In this document: piece after piece, positions 49,200 to 60,400 of the stretch
Layout of the letters: the number at the start of each line of letters is the position of its first letter
Position numbering within the stretch: position 1 is the stretch's first letter
Source: Trichopria drosophilae
Taxonomy: Eukaryota > Arthropoda > Insecta > Hymenoptera > Diapriidae
Length of the DNA stretch: 64,000 nt
Assembly (NCBI GenBank): GCA_030407085.1
Contig: CM059586.1
Span: 100,577,501-100,641,500, forward strand
Direction: 5' to 3'
Translations under genes and position numbers: made by a program
The notes under the pieces: generated by a model
Told to the model about the DNA's origin: nothing
Database searches by the model: none
The model's input: only the letters and a program-made list of their open reading frames with translations

Positions 49200-51280
49200 A
49201 CATTGGCCTTTATTTTGATTGATACATCAACATATTTTAATAAAAACTGAGGTATTGAAGATCTGCTCAATAGATGGCCAATTTTTTTAGGTGCGGGCGA
49301 TCTTTATGACGACCTTTATAACTCTCTCGCTTGTTGGTTGACACACAGCAAAAACAAAATGGAGCATTTCAAACATTCGTGTTCATTTTTTTTATATTAT
49401 TAATACAATCTAATAAAAAAAAACATTTCGAGAATGGAGTTATGTAGAGCACGAAATTTTCTTTAAAAAGAAAAAATAAATTATTGTAGGATCAAAATTA
49501 ACCGAAATAATTAAGGTTTAATTTCAAGAAATGAAGATTTTATGTATTTACGTGTATTTCATGAGCCTTCTCTTTTCATGAATTTCGACTCGATATTTAA
49601 CAGATAATATCACGAACCCCATGTTTATTATGATACTGTTAGAAACATATAGAACAGAGAAATTTCGTTTCAAAGTTTTCAAAACTGTTCGCCTGTCGAA
49701 AAATTTGTGTTTAAAATTCATTAAAATAAATATTTGTATGAGAAAGCTCATTTAAAAAACTACCAAAATGTTGTGCTACATAATTTTATTATTCCATTTT
49801 ATTCGTGTTTTAATAATTTAAATGAAATGAAGGATTGAAAACCGAATGATACTAAATAATTAGTTTAAATAAGTAAAAGCAGAACATAATTCGACAGATC
49901 GAATGATACTAAACATATAGAAACATTGCCACAGTCTGGTAGAATAACATCATAGTAATATATCATTGTCTAAATTACAGATTATAAACTTTACCATTAC
50001 ATTAACCCATTAAGGCTGAAAAGTCCAGAAACTCTACTTCCACTTTATAAGTATCCAAATTATGCAAAAGTCATTATCAAAAAAGCTGTCTCTGGTCTGT
50101 CGTACTAGTCGAACCTGTTTCTTTGTCGTTATATAGTCAACTTTATTATTGTTCATATTATACAGGAAATTTTTAATCAACGCAACGTCCAGCTTTTTTC
50201 AAGCAATTCTTGCGCAGTTAGTTCAAATGTGATTTTGTATTCCTACATTTTACGCGAATTTTGGTGGGAATCAAAACAGATTTCTTTAATGAAACATTCA
50301 AAAGGACCACTGAAGTCTTCGAAGTGGCAAATGTTGCTTTCTGAAAGTATTGCATCATCAAGGGACAATAATTTTATTTAGATTGTGTAAAGTATCGTAT
50401 CGGGACTCCAGTGTTTATTGAGATTGGATTTTTATCGAGATACGGGTTTTTGTTTCCCTGGCGCTTGTTTACTTGTGCATCCTATATATGACTAACATGA
50501 TTGTATGGGTTATACTAATCATTTTTACGGACTTTTACTTGCTTTTTGCGTAAACAAGGAAAATTACAACGGACACTGTCTTTCAAAATGGTTTTAATAA
50601 TATGATTTGTATTTTCACTCGGATGTCATGAGCAAACCCTTGATGCGTAAAATCATTAAATTTTCTATTCAATTGGAATCTCACGCTAAACATTTACACA
50701 AACATAGAATATATTCGCCTCCGAACCTTACTAGTAAACAAAATCTATTAAGTGCGGGTTATTTTGAAGGGTAATTTCGGATAATTCCGTTCTGCAGTAT
50801 TTTTCCAACTTGTTTACACTCCAGTTGTGCTTTTCAAACAACTAAGCAACATATTTTTATTTGTGGGCGTTCCCGCCAATATTGGGAGAGTTCCAGTGTC
50901 TCAAGTTCTACTATCTTAATCTACTTTAGAAAAACAAATTTCTTTGTCATCATCAGGTTTTGTGAATAAATAGTCTAGCATCATTAAATACTAAGCAGTG
51001 TAACAATTAGAATTTCTTTGGTCTGTCATCAGAGTCATCTATTTTATACATGATTAACCGACACTCTAAACTCTTTAAAATGAAATCTCCGAAATTTGAC
51101 TATCTAAAAGTGCCAATTTGAACACTTTAAATAACAGTGCTCCAATTTTATAAAGAAAGATTTCGGACTTTTTACTTTGATAATTTTGGAGAGAACGTTA
51201 ATCTTCATTCAAAAATTTTGGAATTCTGACTCCAGGTCAAGAGGCAATAATTTTCGTCAGTAATGATCTTTCGAACTCCT
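49200..51280. other. Intergenic, no gene seen
   Basis: AT-rich. TTAACCCATTAAGGC near 50003 resembles one end of the 62107 element family; no matching right end was seen. Confidence 0.5.
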
Positions 51281-51284
51281 GCAA

Positions 51285-51970
51285 CTTAATCATCTATTAT
51301 CAAAATGTCCGCTCACTTAACAATAAATTAAGCGTCTGGAAATCCAAACTTCATTAATTATTAATCATCCCTGATACTATTCTTTTTTACTGAAACATGG
51401 CTAAAACCTCAAATAAGCAACACTGGATTCGTATTATCCAATTATTTCACCTTTCGCCATGACTCTTACGTTGACTTTTCATGTGTCTTACGTTTTGGTG
51501 CCTTAGCAGCAATTGAAAGATCAATTTTCGTTAAAGTTTCTAAAGTTCTATTTTAATAATGGTTTTCATATCATCTAGTTCTGGATGGGATGTATACAAA
51601 GATTTTTTAGCCGCGATGTGGTAGGAGTGTCATTTCATCTGCCAGACCATAAATTGATTGTATGTAGAGATTTCAATGTCCCAAACCTCCGATGGTATAA
51701 TAACCCACTTTCATTGAATCTAGCGAGTTATCTTTCATCCGAACCTCAGCTATGTGCAAATTTGTTACATCGTTATTTTTCATTCCCATTAAGTCCGGGA
51801 GATGCGTTTTTTTAGTTGATATTTGACCTTCATTTTTAATAGGAAATAAAATTAATATTGACATGTAAGTCATCAACGCTACCATTTACGAGTATGTTCT
51901 TTCGATTGAAGAGGTCAACATTGCATTTACATTGCTTCAAAAACCAATACGGGGCATTTTAAATACAAAA
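51285..51970 (+). pseudogene. Decayed non-LTR retrotransposon (endonuclease region)
   Basis: With frameshifts and stops the plus strand reads YYQNVRSLNNKL, FYTETWLKPQI, RDFNVPNLRWYNN and SIEEVNIAFTLLQKP. These are the ordered hallmarks of an APE-type LINE endonuclease (QNVRSL, TETWL, GDFN-P) and the start of the reverse transcriptase region. The closest clade would be Jockey/CR1-like; I cannot decide which. Confidence 0.7.
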
Positions 51971-52507
51971 TGAACAAAATTTCTGTTCTTTCGTTTTTGG
52001 TCATTTTTGTTTTGTTTTATGATGTTTTATTGTGTTTTGTATTGTGTAGTGAAATTGCAGTCTCGATGCCTATTCACAACCAAAGTGCACAAAATCTATG
52101 AACTTCAACTAGAGATTTTTTTGTTTATCCCGAATTAACCTAACCTCTACTATATTTTGTATATACTTGAATTACTATAACCTCTTTAAGATGTCAATAT
52201 GTTGAAACACCTCTCGGACGGAAAAAATATATCTTGAAATACATCCAGATATATAAAAATAATGCAAAATATATTTTGGCCAAAACTATATTATCTGATA
52301 TATATCTCAGATTGTATCCCTGGATATTTCAAAAATATATTTCGTTTATACCACATTTATTTCGTATATATTGATTAAATTTGTATCTCTAGCGTAATTT
52401 TGAGTTCTTTCATGAAATTTAGCCGGCCTTATCGGTTCCGCAATCTTGAGTTTTAAAAATCTAGCCTCACTTTCGTGATGAACGACCTCAAACCCACCGT
52501 ATACATA

Positions 52508-53246
52508 CACTACCGGCAAAAAGTTCGTGAACGCTCTGAATTTTTTAAATCATTAAATAATGCGTTCTATCTCTGAATCGTTTACGATAATGATAAAACT
52601 CATAGGATATATTTTAAAGCACACAAATAAAGCTTTCAATTGGTGCATTTAGTTTTACTTCAGACGTTATAGTTTCGCAGTTGTCAAATTTTAAAAATGT
52701 TAAAATTTGCATTTTTTTTCTTTCGACTTTAAACACTGACAAAAAGTCTAAAAAATCTTTTTGGGTATAGTCAATTTTTGTCCAAATACTGCAATTCAAT
52801 GGCTTTAAAATGGCTCTTATGAAAGCCGATACGATTTTTTGTTCCTGAGTTATGATTTTTTGAAAATTGCCTTTGAGTTTACCTCATTTTGTCAGAATTC
52901 TTTGGAAAAAGGCACTCTGACAGAAAAAATCGTATGTACTTTTTACAGGAGCTATGTCAAAGCTCTTGAATTATAGTATTTAGCCAAAAATTGGAAATTT
53001 TATTAGACTTTTTGTTAGTGTTAAAAGTCGAAAGAAAAAAATGGCAAATTTTAACATTTTTAAAATTTGACAACTGCGAAATTATAACGTCAGAAGTAAA
53101 ACTAAATGCACGAATTGAAAGCTTTATTTGTGTACTTTAAAAGACATTGAATGAGTTTTATCATTATAGTTAAGGATTCGGAGATAGAACGCATTATTTG
53201 ATGAGTTAAAAAATTCAGAGCGTTCACGAACTTTTGTCCGGTAGTG
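52508..53246. mobile_element. Tc1/mariner-like palindromic MITE with TA duplication
   Basis: The ends CACTACCGG and CCGGTAGTG are each flanked by TA. The two halves are long inverted repeats of each other (CAAAAAGTTCGTGAACGCTC on the left, GAGCGTTCACGAACTTTTG on the right). The 739-bp interior lacks a transposase. TA duplication and CACTACCGG-type ends fit the Tc1/mariner superfamily. Confidence 0.75.
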
Positions 53247-53249
53247 TAT

Positions 53250-54362
53250 TTTCTCGCGATTTTGAAGCATTTGATTGAATTTCGGTATACGTACCATTCC
53301 GGATCAGCCATAAATCCAATTTTAAAAATCTAACCACAAATTCCTAACCAGCAATCACGAAAACCCCTGTACCTATATTTTCCGGAAAATTAAAAACTAG
53401 AGATACGGATTGCATCTCTACTACAATTGCAAGTTTTGTTTGCATTAATAACAATTATAATAATTATTATATACCATTATGATCGAACAGTGACAAAAAA
53501 TCATGCATTTAGGACTTTGGTTAAAAACATGGGTTAAATATCAATACATTTTAATTTATATTAAATGAGAAGAAAGTATTTCAGTGCACACGCTAAATTA
53601 AGTTATGTTATACTAATTTTTTTGTTACCGATCAGAATTAGCAGTTGTAATCTTAAATTACTTCGTTTTGAATTACAATTTTCAAATAAGTAATAAAACC
53701 TACAAGGAAACAATGATTATAGATTTTTATAAAAGACAGTCTTTACCCAAATATTAATAAAATGAAATGAAGTAAAGATTAACTTACGATGATATCCTGA
53801 TCATACACAACTGAATTCAAAATTCTTAAACATTTAGCTAACAATAACAATTATTTAAGAAAAACAATTGTTCACAATACCATAGCCAGCAACTGAAAAT
53901 TTTTACTTAACCCAGCCTAGTACTTGTTCTATTTATGTTCTGTAAATTTAAATCGATGTTTCATTTAATTTCATAAAAATTTTGGAAATGTAAATACAAT
54001 CTAGGAAAATTTATGATTATACACTTCGCGTTTTATGTGCACCATCCGATTAATTAATATTTTCAACCTTCTAATAATGTATTAAATATTTCTTTGTTAC
54101 AACGTAATAATTTGTTATTGGTGGACATTCTTTGCTGGAAACCCCTCTGAATACCATAGTCCTTTATTGGTGGAAGGGGTTTGGTGGACGGGGAAACTGA
54201 ATAAAGGAGAATTACGACATTCCTACGGTAACCTCTGGGGATATCGGTTCAAACTCTTCATTCTATCTATTGTTTTCCACGTAAGTCTGTATTCAAGATT
54301 TATAACATCATTTTTAATCGAAAAGAATGTACATTTAGAGTCAAACAAACAAATGCGTAAAA
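53250..54362. other. Upstream region of IR25a copy 2
   Basis: A GC-richer stretch at 54130-54290 just before the start codon contains a CCAC|GTAAGT donor-like site near 54280, compatible with a 5' untranslated exon. Old GCCATTTT-family debris is at 53290-53400. No clear TATA box. Confidence 0.4.
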
Positions 54363-54456
54363 ATGCCGAGGCATAGGGTCCTCGCCGTTATCTGGAGGGT
54401 TCTGCTGCTCTACTCAATCGTCATCTCGACTGAAGCTCAACGACCTATTAACGTTT
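54363..54456 (+). CDS. Ir25a: IR25a copy 2, exon 1 (signal peptide)
   Basis: The ATG at 54363 starts 31 codons: a basic n-region, a hydrophobic core VLLLYSIVI, a cleavage-like STEA-Q, then RPINV. The exon ends in a spare T before a perfect GTAAGT donor. INV joined to LYIND of exon 2 matches the INVLFINE start of mature Drosophila IR25a as I remember it. An ATG ten bases upstream is in another frame and closes quickly. Confidence 0.85.
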
Positions 54457-57400
54457 GTAAGTTTCACAAAATGTTTTAAATTCTTGATTTTCACTTTGAG
54501 GCATGTATAACCAAAAAATTGTCACACGTTTAAATTGTTACCATTTAAAGTACAATTTACATTTACATACATTTAAAACATTTCAATTTAATTCATTACT
54601 TTTTTTATTGGCAGATTTTATTTCTAATGTATTACGTAAACAATTGAAAATAACAATCTCAAAACAACTTTTCCAAATATAGAAACTCTTGTGAAGTTCC
54701 ACAAACTTGTTTAATAAAATGTAATAAAAAATATGTAATGACATTAATATTAAAAAAATGTTCTTGTCCTAATTTTTATTTATAAAACAATTGGGACCTT
54801 AAAATTCTAAAATTTTTTAATTATTTCTGAGGGGGATATTGTCAAATACACTTTCTGTTGAATATACGTAGTTCTGCAAATGAATGATTAATAGAATCGA
54901 TGAGGGAAAAATCTTTTTTTTTAACGTCATGTAGTCCGATTTTATCTTAGATTACCAAATGAAGAGCAGTCCTTGAAACTTCAGTTTGGAAATCGATACT
55001 GCCATGACTTAAATGTATTACTTAAATATACATTGCCATAGTAATATTTTTTACAAAAATGTTATAAATTGATATTTTGTAATAAGGTCCACATTATAAT
55101 AGTATACTCTGCAATTCGTATAATTAAACAAAAAATAATATGCCCAAAATATAATTTAATTCGGTGCTTATGTGCATTGATATATTTTTATCTAGTTCCT
55201 ATGTATATGGAATAAATGTCTTTTAATACTTCACAAATTGGCCGGGGAAGAGAGTTCCGAAAATCAAAACCCCGAAAGGCTAAAATTTCGATATTGCATG
55301 AATCCAAGGTATTTTAATTTGCTTTCTTTTTGCCAAATTTTCAAAGATAAAGTGAAGAAAATCACGCTGGAGCCATGCTATATCGAAATTTTTCCCTTTC
55401 CTTGTGTTGTTTTTCGGAACTTTGTTCCCCGGCCCACAAATTCGTAATACATATTTGGTTATAATTCAAAGAGATTGGATGCTGCGATCTTGATGAGATG
55501 AAAATATGGGGGAATTTTAAAAAATGTCGACATCGAATATGGTGGTTTGCAGACAAATATTTTATGACATTTTCGAGTTTCCCACATACATTCCGACAAG
55601 TTAGAATATTTTTGAGACGAAGGTGGTGAAATTTAGATTGTATAATTTTAATGGATAAATTTCATAACCTACCTGAAATAGGTATGACTATTCAGTAAAA
55701 TGTTCTCTTCCATTTCAAAATTCTCAACATTTCTATACACTAAAAACTCTTTCATACAAATATTCATAAAAATTAAAACATTTTGAAAATACAATTCTTG
55801 AAATTGAATTTGTGAAATTTGGCCTCAGATTCAATATAATTGACCCACAAAATGACTACAAATTTTTATTTCCAAAAGTACTTTTGCCCATAATGATTTC
55901 CATATTTGATTTGGATATAAAGTTGTTGATAAAAAAAATGTATGGCTGAATGAAATCCCATTTTTTGTGAAATAATTACCTTCTTCTGATCGCATCTATT
56001 ACCATTTTTGAAGGCCTGATTGGAAAGTGCAGTAAATTTTACCTCAGAAATTGTAATTATAACAATGTTTTGAGACTTAATGGATTCACAAATCATCAGT
56101 ATTTAATACAATAAAATTGTTGTTTTTACTTTTTAGCACACATAACGAATTAAATTTATTGTCTTTTATTATATGACATCAGAACTGACGAATTGCATGC
56201 ATATTTTATACTATTTAGTGGCAATTTTTAATCAAGGCTTTTCATATAAAAATAAACAATTTAACGATCATAATCACAATCACGCAACAGCAATTAGCAA
56301 TATTCTGTCAAAATTTGGATAGAGTACGATGAGAACACCTCGTATCAAATTCAATTATATTATCACACGGGAAAGTTAAAAAAATCATTGTAGAAGTCGC
56401 GGATTTTACCTAGAAAAATGCAGTAATCTAAGTAGTAACAGTCCACATCATTGTTTGTTTGTAACGGGTTCGCTGATACTACTTACATTACTGCATTTTT
56501 CTGTGTAAAATCCCTGATTTCAACAAAGATTTTGTAAACTTTCCCACGTTATAAAATAATCGAATTTGATACGAGGTGTTACATCTCATATATTCTGTCC
56601 GATTTAGGCAATTTCAGAGATTACCTCTCAAGGAACAAAACCACCTCTACCCGTCGCATCCTATTTTACAATCAATAAATGAACACAGGTAACTAAAAAA
56701 CACATTAATCCGAAAAAGGCACCTGATTTCAAATTAATAAACGGGAAAATCCTTCAGGAATTGCCAAAAAAGTTTTGACAACAATAACGATCCTTTTTAA
56801 TGCAATGCTTAGACTAAGCTACATATCACGGTTACGGAAAGTAGCACAAATAATTTTCTTACCTAAGCCAGGTAAAGATACAACAGAAGTAACATCCTAT
56901 GGACCAATCAGTTTAATTCCAAAGTTTTCGAAAAGCACTCGTGACAAGACTCAGACTTCTCTTACAAAAGGCAAACTTATTTCCTCAACATGTGTCAGAT
57001 TAGTGAGAGAAATAAACTGTCGCATAGAAGATAAAGAATATTGTTGAGCAGCTTTTTTACATGTAACCCAAGCGTTCGATAAAGTATGGCACATTGGCTT
57101 GCTCAATAAGATGAAAAAGTACCGACCAAGAATTTTCGAAAACAAGTGATTTTTACTTATTTCCGAAAATTCTCGGTGAGTTTTCAATTAATTTCTTTTT
57201 TATTTTCTGGGATACCGTCTGTGGTAGTTCAAATCACCCTTAGGGGGCAAGGATTTTAAAAAATCGTCATTTTTTATTTATGGTTATAGCAAAAATTCCT
57301 GTCTTATCAGTGGAGCACTTTAGAATCTCTTAAATTATTATTTAGATATTATTTAGATTATTATTCCAAATTGTAATTTCCATTGCCATTAATTTACAAA

Positions 57401-60400
57401 AAAAATCTACTTCATTTTCCTGCAGATTTAGTTCAAGTAACACCGAAACTAACTGAAACAGTTCTGAATATTTACACCAAGGTTTTGTTCTGTTTACAGT
57501 ATACATCAATGACATAACAAACACGATTGCGAACAAGAGTGTACACCATGCTCTCGGTGAACTTCGCAAGACGATAGGAAAAGTATACGCTGTCGAAATC
57601 AATGGGCAAGATGGACAAGAATCTATGAACAAGATTTGCTCAGTATGGGACAAGGTTATTCAAGACAAAGCCACCCAACCTGACTTCGTTTTGGACACAA
57701 CTACATATGGACCGGGTGCCGAAGTCGTGAATTCATTCACTGCTATAAAAGGAATACCAACAATCTCATCTCAATATGGACAAGAAGGTGATCTCCATGG
57801 CTGGCGAACAATCACCGATGAACAGAGCAGTAAGATAATAAATTATCAGCAATTAAGCAGATTACCAAAAATTAGATCATGTTTTGTCCGACTTTCTAAC
57901 CTCCTCTCAATAACAAATACTTATTTTTTCAGAATATCTTATCCAAATTATGTCGCCTTCGGACGTATTGCCGCATCTCATTCGACTTCTCAATCAAATA
58001 GAATCCGTAACAAATACTGCAATTCTCTACGACGAACAATTCGTATTATACCACCGATATAAATCCCTACTGCTAAATCTCCCTTGTCGACACATGTTTA
58101 GTAGGATCGAACCTCCTGGAACTCAAGTAACTAATCAAATTTTTAAATTACGTCGTGAAGGAATCATAAACTACTACATATTAGGCTCCCACCATTCGAT
58201 CCGATCTGCTTTCGACGCCGGTTGCAGCCTGAAATATATAGGACATAAGTACGGATGGTACGGAGTGACCTTGGAAACCGATTTTAAAGCCATCACCTCT
58301 TGCGGAAGCATGAACGTCATGATTATGCAACCTTTAAACCAACCTAATAATCCATCTGCTACTGAAGCACTTTCGACTTCCCTGAAAATACGATCCGTAA
58401 TAAGCGCTGCTTTCTTCTATGATTTCACCAAAATTGGAGTTATGGGTGTTAATACTGCTATTGAGAAAGGCAAATGGCCAAAAGAAGTCAACTTCACGGA
58501 ATGCAAAGACACTAAAGTTGCGTCTCGTAAAACGAACTTCTTAAGCTATCTGAAACAGGCATCCGGAAATTTGAAAGCAACTTTCGCCAACTTTCGTTGG
58601 GGATCCAAAAATAGTGAACATTTTGCTGAATTTAACGTTACCGTAGATGTATACACACAGGGATCATCGAATACGCGTGTAAAGGTTGCTTCTTGGTTAT
58701 CTAACCCATCAGACACCTCTGAGGTAATTTTTTATTCACCTTTCTAAATATTCAAAATCCCATCACAACTAAATTATAAATTCAATATTACAGGTAGACC
58801 TGCGAAGTAAGGAACGTCTTAAAAACCATACAGCTGTACCGAATTATCGCGTTGTAACTATCTATAAGCCACCATTTATGATGAAAAATAACGTAACAGG
58901 CGCATGGGAAGGTTACTGCATCGACCTTTTGGATGAAATTCGAAAAGAAATCCCATTTGAATACGACATTTACGAAGCACCGGATGGACAATATGGTCAC
59001 CTCTCCCCGGACGGATCTTGGAACGGAATGATTAAGGAATTGATTGAAAAAAGAGCAGACATTGCTCTTGGAGCAATATCTGTCATGGCAGAAAGGGAAA
59101 CGGCTATTGATTACACGGTTCCTTATTACGATCTAGTTGGTATCTCCATACTCATGAGGCGACCTCGAGCTGTAACTCCTCTCTTTAAGTTCTTGACCGT
59201 TTTGGAAGGAGAAGTTTGGATAGCGGTTTTTTGTTGTTACTTATTCACGAGCTTAATAATGTGGATTTTCGATCGATATTCTCCATACAGTTACTTTAAC
59301 AATCAGTACAAGTACCGAGACTCCGATGAAAAACGAATTTTCAGCCTCAAAGAATCACTCTGGTTTGCAATGACATCACTAACTCCTCAAGGAGGAGGTG
59401 AAATCCCTAAAAACTTATCTAGTCGATGTGTTGCTGCAGGTTGGTGGTTGTTTGGATTTGTTATTGTGTCATCCTACACTGCTAATCTTGCTGCATTCCT
59501 AACATCTGCTCGCCTCGAACCACCTATACAATCACTCAACGATCTCGGAAAACAATACAAGGTTCAGTATGCACCGATTCTTTACTCAGCTGAATATCGG
59601 TACTTCGAACGCATGGCTTACATCGAAGAAAAATTTTATGAGTAAGTATAAACTGATAGATTACTGGGAATGGATAATCTATATATTAATGATTGCAGGA
59701 CCTGGAAGAAGTTGAACCTAAACAGTGACATTACTGGACTAAATAAATCGAAATTGGCTGTTTGGGATTATCCAGTTAGCGACAAATTTATGAAAATGTT
59801 TAAACAAATGCAAGACAGTGGATTCCCTAAGGATCAAAATGAGGCATTGGCAAGACTGAGAGGCGAAATCGAAGATAATCCTAATTTATTTGCGTATATC
59901 GGTGATGCTACTGATGTCAGGTACCTAGCTATGACTAACTGCGACTTTTACAAGGTGGGTGAGGAATTTTCTCAGAAGCCATATGCAATAGCCGTGCAGA
60001 AAGGGTCTCCTTTAAAAGAACAGTTCAACAATGTGTAAGAATATTTTATTGACATAACTCTGTCCATCCTTACAAAAACATGTGTCTAACTTTAAGACCT
60101 ATTTGTCTTATTCTAAGCTGATTCAAGACACGTCTCCAAAGAAGGTATTTATGGCGTTTTAGACGTCAAAGTGTCTTGGAATCACTTTTGTCTTGAAGTA
60201 AGACACATGTTGACACAGTGATGGCATAGCAATCATTTTGTTCTTTTGAATTTCAGAATTCTCTCGTTTCTGAACCTTCGAAAACTGGAAAGATTGAAGG
60301 ATTCTTGGTGGAATCGTAATCCGAGAAGACGTCGATGTGCTCAGTACGACGAAGAAAACGATGGGATCAGTATCAAAAATATCGGTGGCGTTTTCATTGT

